64,000 nt of DNA from NCBI GenBank assembly GCA_963770645.1, contig CAVYQL010000004.1, positions 62,001 to 126,000 of the forward strand. The letters run 5' to 3'. Both the position numbers and the translations under genes were made by a program. A model generated the notes under the pieces. It saw only the letters and a program-made list of their open reading frames with translations, was not told where the DNA came from and did no database searches. The first letter of the stretch is position 1; every line of letters starts with the position of its first letter. Positions 17,946 to 26,838 of the stretch are shown here, in pieces. The DNA comes from Bog-473 sp963770645. Lineage in GTDB: Bacteria > Actinomycetota > Acidimicrobiia > Acidimicrobiales > RAAP-2.

Positions 17946-18884
17946 GTGGCGAGTATCAACATGAACCCGGTCGAGCGCGCCACGGCGTTCGGCGGCGCCG
18001 TGGCCGGAGCACCTCTCCGCCTGGTGGGCGGCCTCGCGGGCCCGGCCCGCGGGGACATGGCGCGCACCGTGCGGCGGGCCATCGGCATCACCGGCGAGCC
18101 GGCGCCCGTCGCAACCGACCCCGACGACGCCTACCTGCCGCCCGGCGGGGTGGCGCGCCGGGTCCACGCCGACCTGGCGACAATGCTCATCGGCGGCGTG
18201 AGCGCGCTGCTCCTCCAGACGCTGCACCCCCTGGCCATGGCCGGGGTGGCAGAACACTCGAGCTACCAAGAGGACCCGCTGGGCCGGCTGCGGCGCACGG
18301 CGGCGTTCGTCGGGACGACGACCTTCGGGACCGTCGCCGAGGCTGAGGCCGCCGTGTCACAGGTCCTGCGCGTCCACCGGCGGGTCAAGGGGATCGCCCC
18401 CGACGGGAGGGCCTACTCCGCCGCCGACCCCGAGCTGGTCACGTTCATCCACGTCGCCGAGGTGTCGAGCTTCCTGGCCTCGTCTCGTCGCTATGGGCCA
18501 CGGCCACTGACGCCCGAGGACTGCGACCGCTACTACGAAGAGGTGGCGCCCGTCGCGCTGGAGCTCGGCGCCACCTGGGTGCCCCATTCGGTCGCCGAAG
18601 TCGAGAGCTATCTGCTGCGGATCCAGCCGGAGCTCTACATGGGTCCGCAGGCGAGGTCGGCCCGGGACTGGCTGTTGCGCGGCGTGGCGCGACGGCCGAG
18701 CGAGCGCGCGGTGTACAGCCTCGTGGTCGCCGCCGCGGTCGGCGTGCTGCCGGGCTGGGCCCGCCGCAAGCTCGGTCTCTCCGTCGTCGGGCCTCTCGAC
18801 CTCCTCATCGACACGGCCGCCGTCACGCCGCTCACCCGCGGGCTGACCGCAGCCTTGCGCTGGATGGTGGCGCCACCGGCCTGA
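17946..18884 (+). CDS. MpaB-like oxygenase-family (DUF2236) protein
   Basis: This 312-residue protein has the DUF2236 pattern: a LQTLHPLAMAGVAEHSSYQ segment near 75-95, RTAAFVGTTTFG, then VHRRVKG and FIHVAEVSSFL, each with conserved His residues. Members include the fungal MpaB oxygenase and the rubber oxygenase Lcp, which bind heme through such His residues. The reaction catalysed here is unknown. The gene is common in actinobacteria. Either GTG 17946 or ATG 17961 may be the start. It converges on the SDR gene with an 18-base gap. Confidence 0.8.
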   Translation: MASINMNPVERATAFGGAVAGAPLRLVGGLAGPARGDMARTVRRAIGITGEPAPVATDPDDAYLPPGGVARRVHADLATMLIGGVSALLLQTLHPLAMAGVAEHSSYQEDPLGRLRRTAAFVGTTTFGTVAEAEAAVSQVLRVHRRVKGIAPDGRAYSAADPELVTFIHVAEVSSFLASSRRYGPRPLTPEDCDRYYEEVAPVALELGATWVPHSVAEVESYLLRIQPELYMGPQARSARDWLLRGVARRPSERAVYSLVVAAAVGVLPGWARRKLGLSVVGPLDLLIDTAAVTPLTRGLTAALRWMVAPPA

Positions 18885-18902
18885 GCGCGGGCCAGGCCGG
18901 CC

Positions 18903-19688
18903 CTACATCGCGATGGAGAGGCCGCCGTCGACCACGACCACCTGGCCCGTCACGTAGGACGCCCGGGCCAGCGCAACGATCACCTCGGCCACGTCGTCGG
19001 GCTGGCCCGAGCGCTGCAGCGGCGCCACCTGGCGGACGACCTCGCGCACGACATCCCAGTCCTCGGTCCACGGCGTGTCGACCAGCCCCGGCGCCACGGC
19101 GTTCACGCGCACCTCGGGTCCGACCACCTTGGCCAGGAGCACGGTCATGTGGTTCAGCGCGGCCTTGCTGGCCGCGTAGGGAATGGACGACCCCGTCGGG
19201 CGCACGCCGGCCACCGATGCCACGTTGACGATGCACCCCTTGGCCTCGCGCAGTGCGGGCAGGGCCGCCACCGACATGGCCCAGGTCCCGAACACGTTGA
19301 CCTCGAAGATGCGCCGCCAGACGTCGACGCTCGCCGCCTGTAGGTCGTGGTGCGGGATCAGGGCGGTGGTCCCCGCATTGTTCACCAGCACGTCGAGCCG
19401 GCCCCAGTGCTCGCGCGCCTCCTCCACGATGTGCTCGGGGACACCGGGTTCGGTGATGTCGCCCTGCACGTAACGTGCGTCGGGCAGCGACGCGGCCACG
19501 GCTCGACCCTCGCTGACCGAGCGCACGGAGTTGACCAGCACGGCGGCGCCCAATGCAGCGAAGGCGCGGGCGGTGGCCGCACCGATGCCGCTCGACGAGC
19601 CGGTCACGGCGACGACGCGCCCCGCGAAGCCGTCGTCGCTCACCCTGACGCTCGCGGAGTCGCCGGCGCCGGCGCCGGGAGCGCTCAC
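18903..19688 (-). CDS. Short-chain dehydrogenase/reductase
   Basis: This 261-residue SDR has the cofactor motif TGSSSGIG near 34-41, NNAG, the catalytic Ser in VNVASVAGV, and the Tyr/Lys pair in YAASKAALN. The C-terminus ends VVDGGLSIAM, a classical-SDR feature. A 30-residue N-terminal extension precedes the Rossmann fold. The start is set by a GTGA overlap: GTG 19688 overlaps the aldose-epimerase stop, so the two genes are translated together. The pairing suggests oxidation of an aldose or lactone, but the substrate is unknown. Confidence 0.87.
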   Translation of the reverse strand: MSAPGAGAGDSASVRVSDDGFAGRVVAVTGSSSGIGAATARAFAALGAAVLVNSVRSVSEGRAVAASLPDARYVQGDITEPGVPEHIVEEAREHWGRLDVLVNNAGTTALIPHHDLQAASVDVWRRIFEVNVFGTWAMSVAALPALREAKGCIVNVASVAGVRPTGSSIPYAASKAALNHMTVLLAKVVGPEVRVNAVAPGLVDTPWTEDWDVVREVVRQVAPLQRSGQPDDVAEVIVALARASYVTGQVVVVDGGLSIAM

Positions 19689-20629
19689 CGAGGTCGGATC
19701 CCCCACTGCGCCCTCCATTCGTGTCCGGGGTGCAGGTCGATCACGTCCTTGCCGGTGCGCAGCGCGTTGGGAGGACAGGTCATCGGCTCGATGGCGACGG
19801 CGCGCCGGCGCCGCGACACGTCGGGGAGCGTGTCCCCCGTATAGACCATCAGGTAGGAGAAGCCACCGTCCACCCACAGCGTGGCGCCGGTCGCACCACC
19901 GGGCGCATCGAGACTGGCGCTGGCCCGGCCGTCGGCGTCGCGCACCAGCGTCGTGTAGGCCGTGTCGAGCACCGCGGGGCCCACGAAGCGCGAGGTGCTG
20001 AAGTCGCGGTCGGATCCCTCCACCGGTGTGAGCGCGCCGGTTGGCAGGCCGCGGTCGTCGAGGTCGAGGGTGTGGCGCGCCGGCACGTGGAGGATGGCGC
20101 CATCGACCGTCTCGGGCCCGGCCGTGAGATAGGGATGGAAGCCGAGCCCGAAAGGCACCGGTCCCCCCTCGAGCGACTGCGCCGTCGTCGTCACCGTGAG
20201 GCCGTCCCGGCCGACGTGGTACTCGAGCTCGAGCAGCAAGGAGAAGGGGTAGCCCGGCGAGGGGTGCAGCTGCAGGCGGAGCGAGAGCTGGTTCTGGTGC
20301 CGCGTCTGCAGTGTCCAGGGGAGCCAGCGAACGAGGCCGTGGATCGCGTTGCGACGTTCGGGCTCGTCGAGCGCCGCCTGAGCCCTGACCCCGTTGAACT
20401 CGTAGCGCCCGTCGGCCAGGCGGTTGGGCCACGGGGCAAGCACCTGGCCCCGACCCGAGTGCGACCACTCATCGGGGCCGAACCCATCGAGCACGGGGGT
20501 GTCGCCGACCGCGTAGTGGCGCAGGGTGGCGCCCACCTCGCAGACGACCACCTCCTGGCGACCGTGCCCGATCCGCCACTGCTGCCCGGTCGGGGAGGAG
20601 ACCGAGATCCGGGGTGTCGGGGCGGACAT
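19685..20629 (-). CDS. Aldose 1-epimerase-like protein
   Basis: This 314-residue protein has the galactose-mutarotase fold: GATLRHYAVG near the N-terminus, then NRLADGRYEFNG, the catalytic-His region in NAIHGLV, and FGLGFHPYL with the second conserved His. The last third includes SRRRRAVAIEPMTCPPNAL, with the conserved Glu. Such enzymes interconvert alpha and beta sugar anomers in the cytoplasm. Coupling to the SDR by GTGA overlap suggests joint action on one sugar. ATG 20629 is selected because the frame upstream is low-complexity. Confidence 0.87.
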   Translation of the reverse strand: MSAPTPRISVSSPTGQQWRIGHGRQEVVVCEVGATLRHYAVGDTPVLDGFGPDEWSHSGRGQVLAPWPNRLADGRYEFNGVRAQAALDEPERRNAIHGLVRWLPWTLQTRHQNQLSLRLQLHPSPGYPFSLLLELEYHVGRDGLTVTTTAQSLEGGPVPFGLGFHPYLTAGPETVDGAILHVPARHTLDLDDRGLPTGALTPVEGSDRDFSTSRFVGPAVLDTAYTTLVRDADGRASASLDAPGGATGATLWVDGGFSYLMVYTGDTLPDVSRRRRAVAIEPMTCPPNALRTGKDVIDLHPGHEWRAQWGIRPR

Positions 20630-20768
20630 GGCGAGAATTGAAGCAGACGAGGGAGTCTGGGTGGGTGAGGCGGTCCCCGGGCGGGCGGTGAAGGCGAGAT
20701 GACCGGGGTACGAACGTCTTGTGACAGGCCCGGTCGCGCCGTGTGGAGGCCGGTAGCGTGGTCGCATT

Positions 20769-21701
20769 GTGCGGATCCTGGTCACGAATGACGACGGCGT
20801 CACCGCGCCGGGTCTGGCGGCGCTGACGAGGGCGCTCGTCGCCTGGGCCGAGGGTGCGGGAGTCGACGGGCCGGGCTCACCCCACGAGGTCATCGTGATG
20901 GCACCGAGCTCCAACTACAGCGGCGCCGGCGCCGCCGTCGGGTCGGTCACGGACGGGACGGCGATCCCCTACCAGCGTGCTTTCGTCGAGCTGGCGGAGG
21001 ACGTGGAGGCCTACGGGCTCGACGCCTCGCCGGCGCTCTCGGTGATCGCCGGTGCGCTCGGCGCAGTCGGGCCCAAGCCCGACCTGGTCCTTTCTGGCAT
21101 CAACCACGGCGTGAACGTGGGCCGCTCGGTGTTGCACTCGGGCACCGTGGGCGCGGCGCTGACGGCGAGCCAGCTCGGCATCCGCTCCCTGGCCGTGTCG
21201 CTACACGCCGGGGACGAGCCCGAACCGTGGGAGTCGGCGGCGGATCTCGCCGTGGCTCTCGTCCCCCTCCTGGCGCTGGCACCAGCGCGCACCGTGCTCA
21301 ACCTCAACGTGCCGCACCTCCCGCTCTCGGAGATCCGTGGCGTCCGCTGGGCCCGGGTCAGCGGCGCGGGCCTGATCAAGTCGGCACGTGGCGCGGGCGC
21401 ATGGGAAGAGCCGAACGAAGAGGAGATCGAGGGGCCGGCTGCGGCCGAGGCGGCGCATGCCGTCATGGAAGGCGAGCCCGAGGAGAAGGGCCAGATCATC
21501 CTCTCCGTGGGATCTCCGTTCCCCCACTCGGGCGACCTCGGGCTGGCGGACGCCGGTTCGGAGGACGCCACCTTGGTGGCCCAGGGCTTCGCGGCCCTCA
21601 CTGCGTTGCGCGGACCGCGGGCAGAGGAAGACCCCGAGCTGCTCGACCAGCTCGACAGCGGGCTCGGCGGTGCGCTGGAGGGGTTCGGCTTCACCGGCTG
21701 A
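20769..21701 (+). CDS. surE: 5'/3'-nucleotidase SurE-like
   Basis: This 310-residue protein starts at GTG 20769 with ILVTNDDGVTAPGLAAL, the SurE metal-site signature (the DD pair). It also has the APSSNYSGAG loop, where the Ser binds metal, and LSGINHGVNVGRSVLHSGTVGAA with the Asn. SurE dephosphorylates nucleoside monophosphates and is broadly conserved. The C-terminal 110 residues are Glu-rich and longer than in the E. coli enzyme (about 250 residues). Its 3' end faces the convergent ArfB-like gene. Confidence 0.9.
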   Translation: MRILVTNDDGVTAPGLAALTRALVAWAEGAGVDGPGSPHEVIVMAPSSNYSGAGAAVGSVTDGTAIPYQRAFVELAEDVEAYGLDASPALSVIAGALGAVGPKPDLVLSGINHGVNVGRSVLHSGTVGAALTASQLGIRSLAVSLHAGDEPEPWESAADLAVALVPLLALAPARTVLNLNVPHLPLSEIRGVRWARVSGAGLIKSARGAGAWEEPNEEEIEGPAAAEAAHAVMEGEPEEKGQIILSVGSPFPHSGDLGLADAGSEDATLVAQGFAALTALRGPRAEEDPELLDQLDSGLGGALEGFGFTG

Positions 21702-21741
21702 GGCCGGCGACGAGCGCCGAATTTCGAGCGCCGGTCGCTGT

Positions 21742-22162
21742 TCAGTCCTCGTCGGCGCGGAGCGCGGCGCCGGCGTTTGGTTTCGCTCCGGTGGCGCTTG
21801 GACTCCACGCGCCGTACCTGCGAGCCCTTGGTGGGCCGGGTGGGCCTGCGGGTCGGCTGGACGCGCAAGCCCTCGTCCAATTTTGCGGCGAGCCGCGCCA
21901 GGGCCAGCTCCCGGTTGCGCGCCTGGGAGCGTGACTCCGAGGCGCTGGCGCGGACGACGGGTCCGTATCGCTCGAGCAGCCGGGCCCGTTGCCGCGGGCC
22001 GAGCGTCGCCGAGGCGGCCACGTCCAAATCCACCTCGACCCGGCTGTGCGTGCGGTTGGCGTGCTGCCCGCCCGGACCGCCCGACGTGGTGGCGCGCCAG
22101 GAGATCTCCGAGAGCGGCAGGTCGAGCCCGCGGTGGACGTGGAGTATCTCCCCGGTGGCCAC
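21742..22162 (-). CDS. arfB: ArfB-like peptidyl-tRNA hydrolase (RF-1 domain), frameshifted at 3' end
   Basis: The protein reads from GTG 22162 through LSEISWRATTSGGPGGQHANRT (GGQ motif of release factors), then SRVEVDLDV and a C-terminal basic tail ESKRHRSETKRRRR. This is the ArfB/YaeJ layout, which rescues stalled ribosomes by hydrolysing peptidyl-tRNA. In-frame reading does not stop until 21011, running antisense through surE. Removing one base near 21750-21760 gives a tail APRDED and a TGA at 21742, the expected length of about 140 residues. The break is therefore a real or assembly frameshift in the last codons. Confidence 0.7.
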
Positions 22163-22199
22163 ACGACGAGCGTACGAGCACCCGGTACGCTCCGGGCCC

Positions 22200-23204
22200 A
22201 TGGACTACCGCCACCTCGGACAATCCGGCATGCTCGTCTCATCCCTCTCCTACGGCAACTGGATCACCCACGGGAGCCAAATTCAGGAGGAGGCAGCGAC
22301 GGCGTGCGTCCGGGCGGCACTCGACGCCGGCATCACGACCTTCGACACGGCGGATGTGTATGCCCTCGGCGCAGCCGAGACCGTCCTCGGCCGTGCGCTC
22401 AAGGGCGTCGCACGTGACTCCATCGAGATCTTCACGAAGGTCTACTGGCCGACAGGCCCCAATCCGAACAATCGCGGCCTGTCTCGCAAGCACATAATCG
22501 AGTCGCTGGACGCGTCGCTCCAGCGGCTGCAGACCGACCACGTCGACCTGCTCCAGGCACACCGCTACGACTACGAGGCTCCGTTGGAGGAGACGATGCG
22601 GGCGTTCGACGACCTGGTCCGCCTGGGCAAGGTGCACTACATCGGGGTCTCGGAGTGGTCAGCGGAGCAGATCGCCGACGCGCTCCACCTGGCTGACGAG
22701 ATGGGCTTCGACCGCATCGTGTCCAACCAACCGCAGTACTCGTTGATCTGGCGGGTGATCGAGGCGGAGGTGGTCCCCCTGTGCGAGCGGGAGGGAGTCG
22801 GCCAGATCGTCTGGTCCCCCCTGGCCCAGGGGGTGCTGACCGGCAAGTACCAGCCGGGCGGGTCCGACGCGCCCGCGGACTCACGGGCGAAGGGGCCCGA
22901 GGCCGAGGAGATGAGCTGGCTCCTGCGCGATGAGATCCTCGAGCCGGTGGCGGCCTACGCGGCGCTGTGCCGGGAGGCCGGTTACACGCCCGCGGCGGTT
23001 GCCCTCGCCTGGGTGCTGAGCAACCCGAACGTCAGCAGCGCCATCGTCGGGGCCAGCCGGCCCGAGCAGATCAAGGAGAACGTGAAGGCCCTCGACGTCG
23101 TGCTCGAGCCCGACTTCGTGGAGGCGGTCGAGAAGGTGCTGGCGCCGACGACGCTGTTCGATCCCGCGTTCACCTTCAGCCCGGCGAATCGAAACGAGAT
23201 GTGA
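22200..23204 (+). CDS. Aldo/keto reductase (Kv-beta-like group)
   Basis: This 334-residue TIM-barrel oxidoreductase starts at ATG 22200 with MDYRHLGQSGMLVSSLSYG. The catalytic tetrad positions are visible: Asp and Tyr in TFDTADVYALG, Lys in FTKVYW and His in LLQAHRYDY. The NADP-binding region near 280-310 reads SAIVGASRPEQIKEN. The overall pattern resembles the potassium-channel-beta-like AKRs. Its physiological substrate is unknown. It converges on the SnoaL-like gene, whose stop overlaps its last 29 bases. Confidence 0.88.
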   Translation: MDYRHLGQSGMLVSSLSYGNWITHGSQIQEEAATACVRAALDAGITTFDTADVYALGAAETVLGRALKGVARDSIEIFTKVYWPTGPNPNNRGLSRKHIIESLDASLQRLQTDHVDLLQAHRYDYEAPLEETMRAFDDLVRLGKVHYIGVSEWSAEQIADALHLADEMGFDRIVSNQPQYSLIWRVIEAEVVPLCEREGVGQIVWSPLAQGVLTGKYQPGGSDAPADSRAKGPEAEEMSWLLRDEILEPVAAYAALCREAGYTPAAVALAWVLSNPNVSSAIVGASRPEQIKENVKALDVVLEPDFVEAVEKVLAPTTLFDPAFTFSPANRNEM

Positions 23205-23643
23205 ACGAGCGCACCTCCAACGTGGAGTGCGTGCGGTGCTCCTCGAAGACCCGCCTATAGCCGGTGTGTGCGATACGCCACCCGTCGCCGGTCAGGCGAT
23301 AGCGGTCCTCGTAGAAGGCGGTGCCGCCGATCTCGAGGTCGGCGGCCGGGATTATGACCCTGTCCTGGAGGTACCACGTCCCCTCCGCGGTTGTGGCTGA
23401 CGTGAAGGTGATCTCGGGATGATGTCCGTGGTGCTCGGTGACCATGCCCGGGTCACCGAGCACCTCGGCCAGCCAGCCCGCAATGGCGGCGCGCCCCTCG
23501 AGCACCGTCTTGCCGTCCTCGTACGACGAGGTGGCGTCCTCGGTCAGCAGCGCTCCCAGCTCCTCGAACTGCTTGAGGTCGAGAGTCCGGAAATAGGCGT
23601 ACTTGAGTCGCCGGATCGCCTCGAGCTCTGCCGCACTGTCCAT
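23176..23643 (-). CDS. SnoaL-like/NTF2-fold protein
   Basis: This 155-residue protein has the SnoaL/NTF2-like pattern: IRRLKYAYFRTLD, FEELGALLTEDATSSYEDG, HHPEITFTS and GGTAFYEDRYRLTGDGWRIAHTG. The fold is used by steroid isomerases, polyketide cyclases and many uncharacterised proteins. It is monocistronic with a convergent 29-base overlap with the aldo/keto reductase gene. ATG 23643 is well placed at the fold start. Confidence 0.8.
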   Translation of the reverse strand: MDSAAELEAIRRLKYAYFRTLDLKQFEELGALLTEDATSSYEDGKTVLEGRAAIAGWLAEVLGDPGMVTEHHGHHPEITFTSATTAEGTWYLQDRVIIPAADLEIGGTAFYEDRYRLTGDGWRIAHTGYRRVFEEHRTHSTLEVRSFTSRFDSPG

Positions 23644-23751
23644 GCACCCACCTCTTTCACCAGGCCCGCCTTCCTCCTTGGTGACGGCCGCGGCCAGGGT
23701 AGTTTCCCGACGACTTGGCGGCCGGCCTGACGCCGGAGCAGCATCTCGGAC

Positions 23752-24177
23752 GTGACCTCGGAGCGAAAGCGCCAGCGCATCGCCGCCTACGGCGTGTGCC
23801 GCGACACCGACGGACGGCTTCTGCTGGCACGAGCCTCGTCGTCGCTCACCGTGCGGGGACGCTGGTTCCTCCCCGGCGGCGGGGTCCAGCACGGTGAGAA
23901 CCCGCCGGACTCTCTGCGCCGCGAGATGGAGGAGGAGACGGGCCTCGCCGTCGTCGTCGGGCCGCTGCTCGACGTGCTCTCCGACGTACGGACCGTCCCG
24001 CCCGAGCGCACGCACCTGCACACGGTGCGCCTGATCTACCGGGTGGAGTCGTGGGAGGGGGTACTCCGCCCGGAGACCAACGGCACCACGGACGCCGTCG
24101 CCTGGTTCACGCCCGACGAGGTCCACACCCTCCCCCTGGCACAGTACGTCACGACGGTGGTGGATCGGCTGTTGTGA
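23752..24177 (+). CDS. Nudix hydrolase
   Basis: This 141-residue protein contains the Nudix box GGGVQHGENPPDSLRREMEEETGL (written in part: GGGVQHGEN and RREMEEETG), with the catalytic Glu pair near 62-66. A preceding WFLPGGG matches the usual strand. Nudix enzymes cleave nucleoside diphosphates linked to other moieties; the substrate is unknown. Its TGA overlaps the next gene's GTG start, so it is translationally coupled to the NDH-2 gene. Confidence 0.87.
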   Translation: MTSERKRQRIAAYGVCRDTDGRLLLARASSSLTVRGRWFLPGGGVQHGENPPDSLRREMEEETGLAVVVGPLLDVLSDVRTVPPERTHLHTVRLIYRVESWEGVLRPETNGTTDAVAWFTPDEVHTLPLAQYVTTVVDRLL

Positions 24178-25517
24178 CCGGGACCGAGATGGCCCGCGAG
24201 CGTCACCACGTCGTGATCGTCGGGTCGGGGTTCGGCGGCCTGTTCGCGGCGCGGGCCTTGAAGCTGGCCCCGGTCCGGGTGACCCTGATCGACCGGACGA
24301 ACCATCATCTCTTTCAGCCATTGCTCTACCAGGTGGCGACGGGGATCCTCTCGGAAGGGCAGATCGCGCCGCCGACCCGAGACGTCCTGCGCAACCACCG
24401 GCACCTGCGCACGGTCCTCGCGGACGTGCAGCGTGTCGACGTCGGTTCCCGCATCGTCCACGCCGACGAGTTCGGGCACCATCTCGCCATCGCCTACGAC
24501 AGCTTGATCGTGGCCGGCGGCGCGGCGACCTCGTACTTCGGGCACGACGAGTTCCAGGAGTGGTCCTGCGGCATGAAGTCACTCGACGACGCGCTGGCGC
24601 TGCGGGGAATGATCTTCGGTTCCTTCGAGCTGGCGGAGGCGGAGCGCGACGACCTGGAGCGGCGGCGGCTCATGACCTTCGTGGTCGTCGGAGGCGGACC
24701 GACGGGAGTGGAGATGGCCGGGCAGCTCAAGGAGCTGGCGGGCCGGGCGCTGCGCAACAACTACCGGCGCATCGACCCGCACGACACCCGCGTCGTCCTG
24801 GTCGAGGGTACGGACCGGCTGCTCGGCACCATGGGGCGCCGGCTGTCCGAGATAGCCGCGCACGACCTCGCCGCCATGGGCGTCGAGCTCCACCTCGCTG
24901 CCCTGGTCACCGGCATGGATGAAGGCGGCGTGGAGGTCACGAGATCCGACGGCTCGACGACGTACGTCCCGGCCGCAACCAAGGTCTGGGCGGCCGGCAC
25001 CCGGGCCGCCGGGCTGGGTGGGATCCTCGCCGAGGCCGCGGGCGCGGAGCTCGACCAGGCGGGACGGGTCCTGGTCGAGCCGGACTGCTCCCTGCCCGGC
25101 CACCCTGAGGTCTTCGTGGTGGGCGACCTGATGGCGCTCGACGAGTTGCCCGGCGTCGCCGAGGTCGCCATCCAGTCAGGCGTCCACGCCGCCCGCACCA
25201 TCGTGCGGCGCCTGCAGGGCAAGGAGTCCACGCCGTTGCGCTACCGCGACCTCGGCACCCTGGCCACGATCTCGCGCTTCCGGGCGGTCGCCGAGATCGG
25301 TCCGCTGCAGGTAGGGGGCCTCCCCGGTTGGCTGCTCTGGCTGGTCGTCCACATCACCTTCCTCACCGGCTTCAAGAACCGGTTCGGCGCGCTGGCCCGT
25401 TGGACCGTCAGCTTCGTGGGTCGGGGTCGTTACGAACGAGCGCTCACCGGACGCTGGGTCGCCCGCACGGCTCGGATCAAGCGACCCGGGCCCGGTCCGC
25501 GCGCCGGATCTGCCTAA
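24174..25517 (+). CDS. ndh: Type II NADH dehydrogenase-like FAD oxidoreductase
   Basis: This 447-residue flavoprotein has an FAD motif VIVGSGFGGLFAARAL near the N-terminus. A second, NAD-binding, motif VVVGGGPTGVEMAGQLKEL lies near 165-183, and HLFQPLLYQVATGILS is typical of NDH-2. A membrane-associating stretch sits near the C-terminus (LPGWLLWLVVHITFLTGF). The protein would oxidise NADH and pass electrons to quinone without pumping protons. The start is GTG 24174, overlapping the Nudix stop; ATG 24189 is the alternative. Long C-terminal basic tail. Confidence 0.88.
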   Translation: MTGTEMARERHHVVIVGSGFGGLFAARALKLAPVRVTLIDRTNHHLFQPLLYQVATGILSEGQIAPPTRDVLRNHRHLRTVLADVQRVDVGSRIVHADEFGHHLAIAYDSLIVAGGAATSYFGHDEFQEWSCGMKSLDDALALRGMIFGSFELAEAERDDLERRRLMTFVVVGGGPTGVEMAGQLKELAGRALRNNYRRIDPHDTRVVLVEGTDRLLGTMGRRLSEIAAHDLAAMGVELHLAALVTGMDEGGVEVTRSDGSTTYVPAATKVWAAGTRAAGLGGILAEAAGAELDQAGRVLVEPDCSLPGHPEVFVVGDLMALDELPGVAEVAIQSGVHAARTIVRRLQGKESTPLRYRDLGTLATISRFRAVAEIGPLQVGGLPGWLLWLVVHITFLTGFKNRFGALARWTVSFVGRGRYERALTGRWVARTARIKRPGPGPRAGSA

Positions 25518-25578
25518 GGTTCGGAGCGGGCCGCAGTCGCGACCCGACCAGGACACCAGCAGCCAGCGGGGGAAATCG

Positions 25579-26829
25579 ATGCCCATCACCGTCACACCGA
25601 TTGCGGGTCTCAGCGACCACATCAACGACATCCGGCGCCGGACCGGTCGCATCGTCAACGAGATGATCCTCCCCAACGAATCGCTGCTCTGGCGCGGGCG
25701 GCGCGGCGGCGCCACCGAGGAGGAGCGAGCCGAGTCCAGGGCACTGCGTCACGACGTACAGGAGGCGGTCAAGTCCGAGGGCCTCTGGGCGCCGCACCTT
25801 CCCCCCGAGTACGGGGGCATGGGCATCGACTTCATGGCCCACGCCTACATGAACGAGATCCTCGCCTACGCGGTCGGCGCGGCCTCCCTCTTCGGTGTGG
25901 TGGCGCCGAACTCGGGCAACCAGACCCTCCTCGTCAAGTACGGCACCGAGGAACAGAAACGCAAGTGGCTCCTCCCCCTCGTCGAGGGCACCATGCAGTC
26001 GGGCTTCTCCATGACCGAGCCCGAGCACGCCGGCTCGGACCCCCGTTCCATTCAGACAACCGCCATCCCCGAGGGCGACGAGTGGGTGATCAGCGGGCAC
26101 AAGTGGTTCACCTCGAACGGGCTGGCCGCTGACTTCTTCATCGTGATGTGCCGGGCCAAGGAGTCCGAGGACGACGAGCGCCCCGGCCGCATGGTGCAGA
26201 TCATCGTGCCCACCTCGACTCCCGGCGTGATCATTGAGCGCGGGATCGGCATCTGGGGCGCCCCCGTCTCCGATCATTGCGAGGTCCGCTACGAGAACGT
26301 CCGGGTCCCGCTGGACAACGCCCTGGGCCAGGTCGGCGAGGGTCATCGGGCGGCGCAGGATCGACTCGGCGCCGGGCGGATCTTCCATTGCATGAACTCC
26401 GTCGGCCAGATGTGGCGCGCCTTCGACATGATGGTCGAGCGCATGCTGACCCGCGAGGTGCACGGCGGCCTGCTCAAGGACAAGCAATTCATGCAGGGTT
26501 TCGTGGCGGACAGCTACATGGACCTGCAGTCGGCTCGCCTCATGACCATCCATGCGGCCGAGAAGGTCGACGCGGGCGATCCCCAGGCGCGCACCGAGAT
26601 CAGCTCGATCAAGGTCTTCGTCCCAGCCGCCTACAGCCGGGTGGTCGACCGGGCCATTCAGGTGTGGGGCGCGGCCGGCGTCACGTCCGAGCTGCCGTTG
26701 GCCCAGATGTACCTGGGCGCCCGCACGCTTCGCCTGGCCGACGGGCCGGACGAGGTGCACCGCATCCTCATCGCCAAGAACGTGCTCCACCACTACGAGA
26801 AGGGCGAGAGCTGGGACTTCGCCGGATGA
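25579..26829 (+). CDS. Acyl-CoA dehydrogenase
   Basis: This 416-residue flavoenzyme has the ACAD fold. Segments include SGFSMTEPEHAGSDPRSIQT near 140-160, ISGHKWFTSNG, and VRVPLDNALG. The C-terminal SSIKVFVPAAYSRVVDRAIQVWGAAGV carries the helical region, and the enzyme ends GPDEVHRILIAKNVL. Such enzymes dehydrogenate acyl-CoA thioesters, often of branched or unusual acids. The catalytic Glu position cannot be assigned with confidence by eye. The gene converges on a DMT permease gene 9 bases away. Confidence 0.88.
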   Translation: MPITVTPIAGLSDHINDIRRRTGRIVNEMILPNESLLWRGRRGGATEEERAESRALRHDVQEAVKSEGLWAPHLPPEYGGMGIDFMAHAYMNEILAYAVGAASLFGVVAPNSGNQTLLVKYGTEEQKRKWLLPLVEGTMQSGFSMTEPEHAGSDPRSIQTTAIPEGDEWVISGHKWFTSNGLAADFFIVMCRAKESEDDERPGRMVQIIVPTSTPGVIIERGIGIWGAPVSDHCEVRYENVRVPLDNALGQVGEGHRAAQDRLGAGRIFHCMNSVGQMWRAFDMMVERMLTREVHGGLLKDKQFMQGFVADSYMDLQSARLMTIHAAEKVDAGDPQARTEISSIKVFVPAAYSRVVDRAIQVWGAAGVTSELPLAQMYLGARTLRLADGPDEVHRILIAKNVLHHYEKGESWDFAG

Positions 26830-26838
26830 ATGCGGGGG

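Noticed and set aside
21011..21741. Long open frame on the minus strand continuing from the ArfB-like gene
   Set aside because: It runs antisense through surE with no family signal. A single-base shift gives a normal end at 21742.
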